Shown here piece after piece: positions 52,399 to 60,489 of a stretch of DNA of 64,000 bases. A program made the translations under genes and the position numbers. Source of the DNA: JADGHX01 sp963837755 (lineage in GTDB: Bacteria > Pseudomonadota > Gammaproteobacteria > Steroidobacterales > Steroidobacteraceae); NCBI GenBank assembly GCA_963837755.1, contig CAWIOP010000005.1:124001-188000 (forward strand). Reading direction: 5' to 3'. How positions within the stretch are numbered: position 1 is the stretch's first letter; every line of letters begins with the position of its first letter. The notes below the pieces were generated by a model, which was given only the letters and a program-made list of their open reading frames with translations, was not told the origin of the DNA and did not search any database.

Positions 52399-52962
52399 AT
52401 GGACTTTCTGCAAGTGGTCGAGCAGCGGCGCGCTGTCCGCGCGTATCGTCCTGCGCCGATCGGGCGGAGCCTGATCGAGCGCGTCATCAATACAGCCATC
52501 CTCGCGCCGAGCGCGATGAATCTCCAGCCCTGGGCCTTTGCCATCGTGACGAATATCACTCGCATCGACGAGTATGCGCGACGTGCGAAGGAGCTGATTC
52601 TTGCCGACCCGCACGTGCTGGAGCGGTTCGCGGGCGCGCGCGACATTCTGCACGACCCCAGGTTCAGCATGTTCTATCACGCGCCGGCGCTGGTGCTCGT
52701 GCTGGCCAGGTCCGGCGATGAACAGGCGCGGGAAGACTGTTGCCTGGCGGCTCAGACGCTGATGCTCGCCGCCCGTGATGCGGGCCTCGGCACCTGCTGG
52801 ATCGGATTCGGCCGGCCCTGGCTGGATCTTCCCGAGACGAAGGAGGAGCTCGGCATCCCGAAGGACTATCACGTCGTTGCGCCAATCGTCATGGGCTATC
52901 CCACAGCCTGGCCGGAGCCGCACGGCCGGAACGCAGCTGAGATTCACTGGGTGAGCCCGTGA
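52399..52962 (+). CDS. Nitroreductase-family flavoprotein
   Basis: A 187-residue FMN enzyme. MDFLQVVEQRRAVRAYRPAPI starts the fold, APSAMNLQPWAFAIV binds FMN, and ARDAGLGTCWIGFGRP closes the pocket. Nitroreductases of this type appear in low-oxygen and dormancy regulons, possibly keeping NAD(P)H redox balance. The ATG at 52399 has AGAGGG upstream, and upstream in-frame codons lack similarity. Its end overlaps the alpha/beta hydrolase gene on the other strand by 19 bases. Confidence 0.88.
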   Translation: MDFLQVVEQRRAVRAYRPAPIGRSLIERVINTAILAPSAMNLQPWAFAIVTNITRIDEYARRAKELILADPHVLERFAGARDILHDPRFSMFYHAPALVLVLARSGDEQAREDCCLAAQTLMLAARDAGLGTCWIGFGRPWLDLPETKEELGIPKDYHVVAPIVMGYPTAWPEPHGRNAAEIHWVSP

Positions 52963-53633
52963 CGCTGCTGGCGCGTTCCTGCGTGGCTCGTGAACCATTC
53001 GGCGGCAAGCGATGCCACCTGCTCCAGCGTGCCGGGCTCCACGAACAGGTGCGTAGCCCCGGGCACAATCTGCAGCTTCGCCTCGCAGGTCAGTTGCGCA
53101 AGCGCTTGTCGGTTTAGCGCCAGAACCTCGCGATCGTCGCCACCCACGATGAGCAGTGTCGCGGCCCGTACCCGAGCCAGCGCAGCGCCGGCGAGGTCTG
53201 GCCGGCCGCCGCGCGAGACAACGGCCGCGATGCTGGGGACGCGGGCAGCGGCAGCCAGGGCTGCCGCGGCACCGGTGCTCGCCCCAAAGTAGCCGACCGC
53301 GAAATCCTTGAGATGCGGCTGTACGAACGTCCACTCGGTTGCGGCAACCAGCCGGTCGGTCAGCAACGGAATGTCGAAGCGCAGCTCCGCCGTCAGCTCG
53401 TCAATCTCTTCTTCTCGCTCGGTCAGCAGATCGAACAGGAGCGTGGCAATTCCTGCCTCCCCCAGACGCTCCGCGACGTAGTTATTGCGTGGGCTCAGCC
53501 GGCCGCTACCACTTCCGTGCGCGAACAGGACGACCGCGCTCGCGTTGGGCGCGGTTCGTAGCAGACCGTGCAACCTGACATTCCCGACAGCGACCGAGAC
53601 CTCTTGCGGGGCCGTGCTCGACTTTGCGCTCAT
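52944..53633 (-). CDS. Dienelactone-hydrolase-like alpha/beta hydrolase
   Basis: A 229-residue hydrolase. The nucleophile elbow is GYFGASTGAAAAL, with Ser in G-x-S-x-G. The oxyanion-hole region VLFAHGSGSGRLSPRN lies near residue 36, the acid is in LIVGGDDREVL and the His in PGATHLFVEPG. In stress clusters this family is often next to or fused to phosphoribosyltransferases. One such gene ends at the window edge. Substrate unknown. The ATG at 53633 is the first that fits. Upstream in-frame sequence lacks similarity. Confidence 0.82.
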   Translation of the reverse strand: MSAKSSTAPQEVSVAVGNVRLHGLLRTAPNASAVVLFAHGSGSGRLSPRNNYVAERLGEAGIATLLFDLLTEREEEIDELTAELRFDIPLLTDRLVAATEWTFVQPHLKDFAVGYFGASTGAAAALAAAARVPSIAAVVSRGGRPDLAGAALARVRAATLLIVGGDDREVLALNRQALAQLTCEAKLQIVPGATHLFVEPGTLEQVASLAAEWFTSHAGTRQQRHGLTQ

Positions 53634-53839
53634 GGCGTCACCCCATCCACATGCGGGCTCGTAAAATCCACGCGGCAAAGCATGCACACCTCGACGCTCT
53701 CCGAGAATACGGAAAGGTACGCGGGAAGGTCCGTCCGCAGACTCTATGTAGAAGTGCGGGGGTGCAGGCGGGATGCTCCTAATGACCGTGCAGGCCTCGT
53801 GTGTGAGATTAACCAGCAACTGCACGGGAGGAGAGTGTA

Positions 53840-54313
53840 GTGTTCTCGATCAGCTCGCCGGCATTTGCAAACAACGGTTCCATACCGCCCAGGTACACGA
53901 GCGAGGGTAAGAATATCTCGCCGCCGCTCGAGTGGTCCGACGTTCCGGCCCAGGCGAAGAGCCTCGCTCTGATCATCGATGACCCGGATGCGCCGGATCC
54001 GCGCGCTCCGCAGAGAACGTGGGTTCACTGGGTGCTCTACAACATTCCCGCCGAGACGCGCGCGCTGCCGGAAGACGCGACGAAGCATGGTGTGCCGGCC
54101 GGGACACGCCAGGGTCTCAACGATTGGAGCCGCACCGGTTATGGCGGCCCTTCTCCGCCGATCGGGCGACATCGCTATTTTCACAAGCTTTTCGCACTCG
54201 ATGCCGTTCTTGCCGATCTCGGGCATCCGACCAAGGCGCAGCTGCTGAAGGCGATGAAAGGGCACGTGCTCGCGGAGGCGCAGCTCATCGGCACGTACGA
54301 GATGGGCCACTGA
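53840..54313 (+). CDS. YbhB/YbcL-family PEBP-like protein
   Basis: A 157-residue phosphatidylethanolamine-binding-protein-like fold: FTSEGKN-type YTSEGKNISPPLEW, DDPDAPDPRAPQRTWVHWVLYNIP and GPSPPIGRHRYFHKLFALD, which holds the conserved anion pocket. Function in bacteria is not settled. It starts with GTG at 53840 after a strong GGAGGAG. An EF-hand gene follows 53 bases downstream. Confidence 0.9.
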   Translation: MFSISSPAFANNGSIPPRYTSEGKNISPPLEWSDVPAQAKSLALIIDDPDAPDPRAPQRTWVHWVLYNIPAETRALPEDATKHGVPAGTRQGLNDWSRTGYGGPSPPIGRHRYFHKLFALDAVLADLGHPTKAQLLKAMKGHVLAEAQLIGTYEMGH

Positions 54314-54366
54314 AGGCAATGCCTGCCGTGAGCGCCCGATACCATTACAACAACTGGAGATGAACC

Positions 54367-54627
54367 ATGGTCAGCAGACAGAATCCGCCAGGGCCTGTGC
54401 GGCGCCCCCTCAGCAGCGACGAGCTCGCGGATCTGGATGAGCAGTTCGATGAATGCGATGCGGATGGCGATCAGCGAATCGACTTCACCGAATTCTCTCA
54501 GCTCCTGGAGAACCTCGGTTCAGAGGTGCCGCCGGACCGCCGGCAGGCCCGCTTCGATGAGATCGATGCTGACCGCGATGGGGCCGTCGACAGGCGTGAG
54601 TTCATGGAATGGTGGCGTGGCGCTTGA
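54367..54627 (+). CDS. Two-EF-hand calcium-binding protein
   Basis: An 86-residue soluble protein with two canonical loops: DADGDQRIDFTE (31-42) and DADRDGAVDRRE (67-78), each with the five Asp/Glu ligands. There is no signal peptide, so it should act in the cytosol as a Ca2+ buffer or sensor. Bacterial EF-hand proteins of this size have mostly unknown targets. Its last 26 bases overlap the end of the ACP-FAAL-acyltransferase gene on the opposite strand. Confidence 0.85.
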   Translation: MVSRQNPPGPVRRPLSSDELADLDEQFDECDADGDQRIDFTEFSQLLENLGSEVPPDRRQARFDEIDADRDGAVDRREFMEWWRGA

Positions 54628-57460
54628 TGTAGCTCAGGTCCTGCTCGAGGTCCGGCTCGTGCACATGCTCGAGCATGTGCGCGCGGCTCAGTCGTCTTAG
54701 CTTCACCGCCGTGCGCCAGCTCGCATCCTCGGGCGCCAATGGCTCGCCGATGATCACTTCCAGTGGCGCCGGGCGGGGGAGCGTGGCGCCATCGGGGAGC
54801 ATCGCGCGAGTTCCGCACACCGCCACCGGAACCACTGCGGCGCCGGCCGCTGCGGCGGCCAGGAAGGCGCCCATGTGGAAGGGCAGAAGGCCCGGGTCGC
54901 GTTGGAATGTTCCCTCCGCGAACACGTGCAGCGACTCATGCGCCCGAAGCCTTGCCTGCAGCTCACCTGCCGCCACCACCGCTTCCGGCACGTCGTGGCG
55001 CTCGACGAATACGCACCCGAGCCGTTTGAGCACGCTCCCGAGCGCGATCGATTCTTTGAGCTCGCGCTTCGCGACGAACGCGACATCGGGTGGCAACGTG
55101 GCAACGAGCACGAACGCATCCACGTAGCTGGAGTGGTTTGACACGTACACCCGCGCGTCGCGCCCGGCATGCGCGGGTGCGATCACCCGCAAGGAGATGC
55201 CGGCCAGGCGCACGGCGAGTCGAGCGAACCGCGCGGCGACACGTCGTCGGCGCATGAGGCCGGGCGTGAGCACGATTGCGAGCAACAGAAAAGGTGTCAG
55301 GCACGCTGCCACCAGCACCGCACGCACACCCCAGAGATACGTCGCAAGGCGCCGAGCTCTTCGCGTGCACTGCGTGGCAAATCCTCGCAAGGCCAGCCTG
55401 GAAAGCTGAACCCACGGCGCCCGACCTGCGGCACCCAGCTTGCCCTGCTCGTACGCCTCCCGACACGCGGCGCGCCGTATCTTGCCGCTCGAAGTCTTCA
55501 GGACGGTGCGCGGCGGCACGAGCACCACCTCGTCGATGGGAAGCCCGATGAGATCCACCGCGAGGCGATTGATGCGCGCGATGAGATCCCCGCTTGCGGG
55601 AGCAGGTTGCTCGCGCGTTTCGACGAGCATGACGACCCGCTCCGTTCCCCTGCTCCGGTCCGTCGCGGCGAACACCACAACTGCACCCTTGCGCACCTCG
55701 GGCAGCTGCCCGACGGCTTCTTCGAGCTCCTGCGGATGAATATTGTGGCCGCCGCGAATGATGAGGTCCTTGGCGCGGCCGGTGATATAGAGCTCGCCCC
55801 CGGCGAGGTAACCGAGATCGCCGGTGTCGAGCCATGGGCCATCGAACAGGCGCCCGGTCTCCGTCGGGTTGTTGAAATACCCGCTGGTCGCGGAAGGGCC
55901 CTGAAACTCGATGCGCCCTTGCATGCGTTCGGGAAGCGGCCTGCCGGCGGCGTCCGCGATGCGAATCTCATGGCCCGGAATCGGTCTGCCGCAGGAGACG
56001 ACGGCAAGCGCGGCCCGGTCCATTCCACCGGCGCCGCTGGCCCGTCCATCGCGCAGGAAGGTGTCTCGATCGATCCGATCGATGAGCGGCCCGCGATCGG
56101 GCGGCGGGAAGGTGAGGCCGAGAGCGCATTCGGCCAGGCCGTACACCGGCATCAGCGCGGAACGCCGCAGTCCGAACGGCGCGAAGCGCTCGGCAAACCG
56201 CTCGAGCGTGTGCGCGCTCACCGTCTCGGCGCCGTTGAAGGCAAAGCGCAGGCAGCTCAGGTCGAGCCCTGCAAGGGCCGTATCGTCGATCTTGTTGATG
56301 CACATCTCATAGGCGAAGTTCGGCGCGGCCGTGAGGGTGGCACGATGGCGATCGATCGTGCGCAACCAGCGCACCGGGCGCGACAGGAATGCGAATGGCG
56401 ACATGAGCACGAGCGGATACCCGAAAACCAGCGCGCCGAGGCAAGCCCCGATCAAGCCCATGTCGTGATAGAGCGGTAGCCAGGAGACGAAACAGTCGGC
56501 GGACGTGATGCCGGTCGCGCGTTGCATGGCATGCAGGTTCGACAGCAGATTCGCATGCGTCAGCACCACACCTTTCGGCTGGCCCGTGCTGCCCGAGGTG
56601 TACTGGAGGAATGCCGTATCGGACGGTTGCGCGGCTGGAGTCGGGAATGCCGCGTGGGCTTCAGAGGCTTCCGCCACGGTCAGGATCGTCTCGAGCTTCG
56701 TGCTCAATGAGCGCAGCAGGTAGGCGAGCGGTTTCACACGATCGAACGTGAGCAGTATCCGGGACTCGCAGTTGGTGAGTATTCCGGCGACCCGTCGCAG
56801 GTGGCTTTCGATCTGACTGGGTCGCGCCGGAGGATAGAGCGGCACGGGAACCGCGTGCGCGTAGAGTGCCCCGTAAAAGGCGGCGAAGAAGTCCCGGCCC
56901 GTCGGCAGCATGATTGCCACCGCTTCTCCCGGGCGAACACCGCGCCGGATCAGTCCGGCCGCCACTGCGGTGGCTTCGGCACGCAGATCGCCAAAGGTAA
57001 TCGGCTCAGCGCGTGTCTCGCGATCCGCCAGAAGAATGTGCGTGCGTTCGGGCTGCTTCGTCGCCTGCCAGTCGAGCGCCTCGAGAAGCGTTGCGGGTAA
57101 CGGTGGCGCCGCAGCGCCCGGCTCGATGCGTGCGGGCCTTTGAATCGGTGCCGCGGGCGCGGCTGCGCCTCGGGCGATATGCAGCGCACGCACGATGTCC
57201 CGCACGGAATCGGCCTGCGAGACGGCTTCATCGGGCAGCAACGTGCCGAGCGCCTGCTCGACGCGCAGCGCGAGCTCGACACGCGCGAGACTGTCGAGCC
57301 CGAAGTCGCGCTCGATCGACGCGTCGGCATCGAGCTTGTCGATGCCGGGCATCCCGGGGTGCAACTCGGAAGCGAGCGCCCGGGCGGCGGCCAGAGCTTG
57401 TTCGAGAGCGAGGCTTTCCTCGTCCGACGTGACGGGGTCATACGGACTCGCAGAGCTCAT
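54602..57460 (-). CDS. ACP-FAAL-acyltransferase fusion protein
   Basis: A 952-residue three-domain protein. Residues 15-100 are an acyl carrier domain (DFGLDSLARVELAL, Ser57 for phosphopantetheine). Residues 125-680 are a fatty acyl-AMP ligase: LQYTSGSTGQPKGVVLTHAN, SWLPLYHDMGLIGACL, LDTGDLGYLAGGELYITGR and VLKTSSGKIRR. After a hydrophobic segment (VLVAACLTPFLLLAIV), residues 750-950 are a PlsC-like acyltransferase with NHSSYVDAF and FAEGTFQRDPGL. One chain could thus activate a fatty acid, hold it on the carrier and transfer it to a lipid. Start at 57460 by domain fit. Confidence 0.88.
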   Translation of the reverse strand: MSSASPYDPVTSDEESLALEQALAAARALASELHPGMPGIDKLDADASIERDFGLDSLARVELALRVEQALGTLLPDEAVSQADSVRDIVRALHIARGAAAPAAPIQRPARIEPGAAAPPLPATLLEALDWQATKQPERTHILLADRETRAEPITFGDLRAEATAVAAGLIRRGVRPGEAVAIMLPTGRDFFAAFYGALYAHAVPVPLYPPARPSQIESHLRRVAGILTNCESRILLTFDRVKPLAYLLRSLSTKLETILTVAEASEAHAAFPTPAAQPSDTAFLQYTSGSTGQPKGVVLTHANLLSNLHAMQRATGITSADCFVSWLPLYHDMGLIGACLGALVFGYPLVLMSPFAFLSRPVRWLRTIDRHRATLTAAPNFAYEMCINKIDDTALAGLDLSCLRFAFNGAETVSAHTLERFAERFAPFGLRRSALMPVYGLAECALGLTFPPPDRGPLIDRIDRDTFLRDGRASGAGGMDRAALAVVSCGRPIPGHEIRIADAAGRPLPERMQGRIEFQGPSATSGYFNNPTETGRLFDGPWLDTGDLGYLAGGELYITGRAKDLIIRGGHNIHPQELEEAVGQLPEVRKGAVVVFAATDRSRGTERVVMLVETREQPAPASGDLIARINRLAVDLIGLPIDEVVLVPPRTVLKTSSGKIRRAACREAYEQGKLGAAGRAPWVQLSRLALRGFATQCTRRARRLATYLWGVRAVLVAACLTPFLLLAIVLTPGLMRRRRVAARFARLAVRLAGISLRVIAPAHAGRDARVYVSNHSSYVDAFVLVATLPPDVAFVAKRELKESIALGSVLKRLGCVFVERHDVPEAVVAAGELQARLRAHESLHVFAEGTFQRDPGLLPFHMGAFLAAAAAGAAVVPVAVCGTRAMLPDGATLPRPAPLEVIIGEPLAPEDASWRTAVKLRRLSRAHMLEHVHEPDLEQDLSYIKRHATIP

Positions 57461-57615
57461 CTGCCGCACCCTGGCGGACTCAAGGGGCACGAGTAGGCGC
57501 CCGGCCCGCCAAACACTCAATGGGTACTTCCGCGTAATGTCGGGCGAAGTGCGCGGCTGCGCCCGTAACTCTCCGTATACCGTTTCCGTCAGGCCGGACG
57601 CAGCATGGCAGGGTG

Positions 57616-58032
57616 ATGACCACACGCTGGGAACATTTTCCGCACGAGGCTGACATGGGCGTACGCGGATTCGGTACGACGGAGGCGGAAGCCTTCGAGC
57701 AGGCAGCGCGCGCCATGACGGCGGTCGTTACCGATCTTGGCACGGTAGAGGCGCATGAGGTCGTGCCTATCGAATGCGAGGCGCCCGACCGTGAATTGCT
57801 GTTCGCCGAATGGCTGAACAGCGTGATCTACGAAATGTCGGTTCGAAAAATGCTCTTCAGTCGATTCAACGTGCGGTTCGAAGGCACCCGGCTTCGGGCG
57901 CAGGCGTGGGGCGAGCGTGTCGACCCGGCGCGGCACCACCCGGGCGTCGAGATCAAGGGGGCCACTTACACGGCGCTGCGCGTCGCGCACGAGAACGGTG
58001 AGTGGGTCGCGCAGACGGTCGTGGACGTTTGA
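57616..58032 (+). CDS. Archease
   Basis: A 138-residue protein of the archease family, which speeds guanylylation and turnover of the RNA ligase RtcB. It begins RWEHFPHEADMGVRGFG, with the conserved HEAD metal-binding block, and ends with HPGVEIKGATYTAL. rtcB follows after 3 bases, the typical partner. The ATG at 57616 is used. An overlapping GTG at 57613 is equivalent. Divergent from the ACP-FAAL fusion gene, 155 bases away. Confidence 0.9.
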   Translation: MTTRWEHFPHEADMGVRGFGTTEAEAFEQAARAMTAVVTDLGTVEAHEVVPIECEAPDRELLFAEWLNSVIYEMSVRKMLFSRFNVRFEGTRLRAQAWGERVDPARHHPGVEIKGATYTALRVAHENGEWVAQTVVDV

Positions 58033-58035
58033 GCC

Positions 58036-59466
58036 ATGGATCTCACACTCTTCAGACGGCGTTCCGAGCACGAGTGGGAAATTCCCGCGCAGGGCGCCAT
58101 GCGCGTCCCGGCCGTGATCTACGCGAGCGAAGCGCTGATGCGCGACATGGACAACAAGGTCTATGAGCAGGCGGTCAACGTGGCGAAGCTCCCGGGCATC
58201 GTGAATGCCTCATACGCCATGCCCGACGCGCATTGGGGTTATGGCTTTCCCATCGGCGGCGTCGCCGCGTTTGATCCGGATGCGGGTGGAGTGGTCTCGG
58301 CGGGCGGGGTCGGCTTCGACATTTCGTGCGGCGTGCGCTGCCTTCACACCGGCCTCGTGCGTGCGGATGTGATGGCCGTTCAGAAGACGCTGGCAGACGC
58401 TCTGTGTTACCGCGTTCCGGCCGGCATGGGCAGCACCGGGTTGATCCATCTCAATGCCGCAGAGATGGATGACATGCTCACCGGCGGCGCGCGCTGGGCC
58501 ATCGAGCGTGGTTGGGGCGTCCCCGAAGACCTCGAGCGCATCGAAGAGCAGGGGCAGATGAAAGGAGCGAAGCCGGGGCAGGTGTCAGACAAGGCAAAGC
58601 ACCGCCAGCGCGACGAGATGGGCACGCTCGGTAGTGGCAATCACTACCTCGAAGTGCAGGAAGTGACTGCGGTATTCGATGAAGCCATTGCTCGGACGTT
58701 CGGCTTGAAGCTGGGCGATGTCGTGGTGATGATCCATTGCGGCTCGCGGGGGCTGGGCCATCAGATCGGCACCGAGTTTCTCAAGCGGATGGCGGTGTCC
58801 GCCGGGCAATTCTCGATCGAGCTTCCCGACCGGGAGCTGGCCTGCGCACCGATCAATTCCGGCGTGGGGCAGGATTATCTCGGCGCCATGCGGGCCGCGA
58901 TCAACTGCGCGCTCGCCAATCGCCAGATACTCACGCATATCGTGCGGAAGGTGTTCGCAGACATTCTTCCGCAGGCAAAGCTGCCGCTCCTCTACGACGT
59001 CTCGCACAACACGTGCAAGGTCGAACAGCACCGCGCCGACGGAGAGTTGAAACAGCTCTACGTTCACCGCAAAGGGGCGACGCGTGCATTCGGCCCTGGC
59101 CATCCGGACATACCCGAGGCGCTGCGAGAGGCGGGGCAGCCGGTGCTGATCGGCGGCTCGATGGGAACGTTTTCGTACGTGCTGGCCGGCACGCAAGCCT
59201 CCGAAGCGCTGGCATTCAGCTCAGCGTGTCACGGTGCCGGCCGCGCCATGAGCCGTCACCAGGCGCTGCGAAACTGGAGGGGGCGGCAGGTGGTCGATGC
59301 GCTCGCGGCGCGCGGCATCCTGATTCGAAGCCCCTCCATGCGTGGTGTTGCCGAGGAGGCACCCGACGCATACAAGGACGTTACCGCCGTCGTCGATGCG
59401 GCCGACGCCGCGGGTCTTGCCCGGAAGGTTGCGTGCCTCGCTCCGCTCGTCTGCATCAAAGGCTAG
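58036..59466 (+). CDS. rtcB: RNA-splicing ligase RtcB
   Basis: A 476-residue GTP-dependent ligase joining 2',3'-cyclic phosphate and 5'-OH RNA ends. Landmarks: MPDAHWGYGFPIGGVAAF, VGFDISCGVRCLHT with the Mn-binding Cys, GTLGSGNHYLEVQ, HCGSRGLGHQIG, and HGAGRAMSRHQA, which bears the His that becomes guanylylated. It repairs cleaved tRNA or rRNA, fitting the toxin- and stress-rich setting. Its stop codon TAG lies within the left arm of the inverted repeat at 59461. Confidence 0.95.
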   Translation: MDLTLFRRRSEHEWEIPAQGAMRVPAVIYASEALMRDMDNKVYEQAVNVAKLPGIVNASYAMPDAHWGYGFPIGGVAAFDPDAGGVVSAGGVGFDISCGVRCLHTGLVRADVMAVQKTLADALCYRVPAGMGSTGLIHLNAAEMDDMLTGGARWAIERGWGVPEDLERIEEQGQMKGAKPGQVSDKAKHRQRDEMGTLGSGNHYLEVQEVTAVFDEAIARTFGLKLGDVVVMIHCGSRGLGHQIGTEFLKRMAVSAGQFSIELPDRELACAPINSGVGQDYLGAMRAAINCALANRQILTHIVRKVFADILPQAKLPLLYDVSHNTCKVEQHRADGELKQLYVHRKGATRAFGPGHPDIPEALREAGQPVLIGGSMGTFSYVLAGTQASEALAFSSACHGAGRAMSRHQALRNWRGRQVVDALAARGILIRSPSMRGVAEEAPDAYKDVTAVVDAADAAGLARKVACLAPLVCIKG

Positions 59467-59568
59467 GGAAAGTCTGAGGAACTTCGCAGAATTCGCCCGG
59501 TGCATCGGCACCCCGGCCGCGGGCGCTTCAACGCGAATTCTGCGAAGTTCTTCAGACTTTCCCTAGCC
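59461..59568. repeat. 108-bp inverted-repeat element between convergent genes
   Basis: Two 36-base arms (59461-59496 and 59533-59568) match with a single mismatch around a 36-base GC-rich loop. The arms begin GGCTAGGGAAAGTCTGA and contain CAGAATTCGC near the loop. GGC-TAG at each outer end supplies the final Gly and stop codon of rtcB on one strand and of the DUF2784 gene on the other. The RNA would form a long hairpin in either direction, suiting a bidirectional terminator. Its ends resemble the element at 50302. Confidence 0.8.
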
Positions 59569-59961
59569 ATGCCGGGCGGGTGATTGCTCGCGCCTAGCGG
59601 CGCGCCTTTTTCGCGCGAGCAGGAAGCCGTAGATCGCAACGTTTGGTGCCAATGCCGCAAGGCCGAGCCAGATCTGCATTTCCCGCGTAAGTCCGGCCGG
59701 ATACAGAACCGCCATCAGGTAGTGATTGATGAAGCCACCTTCGTAGCCGGCCTCGCCGCCGAGTTGCCGAAGCGTCACTTCCAGTGGCGTGAGTGGGCAG
59801 ATGAGTCCGGCAAATTCAATCAGGGCGCCCCAGACGACGGCAGCTACTTGAAACCACATCAGCCTGGGCCATCTCAGCACCAGCAAGGCACCAAACACCA
59901 CGAACGCCACGAACGTCAGATGGACGATCAGCACCAGATCCGCGGCGATGTGATAGATCAT
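59563..59961 (-). CDS. DUF2784 membrane protein
   Basis: A 132-residue inner-membrane protein with four hydrophobic helices. It begins MIYHIAADLVLIVHLTFVAF, and GLICPLTPLEVTLRQLGGEAGYEGGFINHYL is the conserved DUF2784 centre (Cys-Pro-Leu-Thr). Function unknown. Its TAG stop lies in the right arm of the inverted repeat. It follows the CDP-archaeol-synthase-like gene by 28 bases on the same strand. Confidence 0.82.
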   Translation of the reverse strand: MIYHIAADLVLIVHLTFVAFVVFGALLVLRWPRLMWFQVAAVVWGALIEFAGLICPLTPLEVTLRQLGGEAGYEGGFINHYLMAVLYPAGLTREMQIWLGLAALAPNVAIYGFLLARKRRAARREQSPARHG

Positions 59962-59989
59962 TGCGACGACAGGGAGGACAGGCGTTCGT

Positions 59990-60460
59990 TCACGCGCGGA
60001 ATCGGGCCGTCAGGATGTCGAGCAGCGTAAAGACGATGGCGGTGCCGACCATGGCGGTCGTGTCGAGTCCCATTGCGCCGCGCAGGACGAGCATGGGGAG
60101 CAGCGCTTCAGGCAGTTGATCCAGGAGCGGGATCGACTGCCCGCTGATGAAGCCGAGTCGCCGCTTGAGAAATGATGAGCACAGGTCTCCCGTGAGCGCC
60201 ATTACGCCGAACAGGGCGCCCACGCCGAATCCGCGCGAGACCATGACGCCGGCGAACCCTGCCGCCACGATCCCCGATATCAGCCCCCGCCACGTCTTGT
60301 GTGCGCCGAATAGCGTGCGCCCATCGCGCAGTGAACGATTCGCGTCGATCGGGGCCGAGTAGCGTTTTCCCAAAAACCGGGCGACGACGACGGGCGTGCT
60401 GTTTGCGACGATGAGTATGAAGAGCGCCGGCAGATCGACGAGTTCCTGGATTGACCACAC
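59990..60460 (-). CDS. CDP-archaeol synthase (CarS/DUF46)-like membrane protein
   Basis: A 156-residue polytopic membrane protein. NSTPVVVARFLGKRYSAPID, DGRTLFGAHKTWRGLISGIVA and GDLCSSFLKRRLG follow the CDP-alcohol cytidylyltransferase-like pattern of DUF46, known in archaea as CDP-archaeol synthase. In bacteria its substrate is not established. It may activate an unusual lipid alcohol, and an acyl-lipid-making fusion protein lies nearby. It is 29 bases downstream of lon on the same strand. Confidence 0.72.
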   Translation of the reverse strand: MWSIQELVDLPALFILIVANSTPVVVARFLGKRYSAPIDANRSLRDGRTLFGAHKTWRGLISGIVAAGFAGVMVSRGFGVGALFGVMALTGDLCSSFLKRRLGFISGQSIPLLDQLPEALLPMLVLRGAMGLDTTAMVGTAIVFTLLDILTARFRA

Positions 60461-60489
60461 TGCCGCCCGCTTCTCGCGCCAGAGTTATC

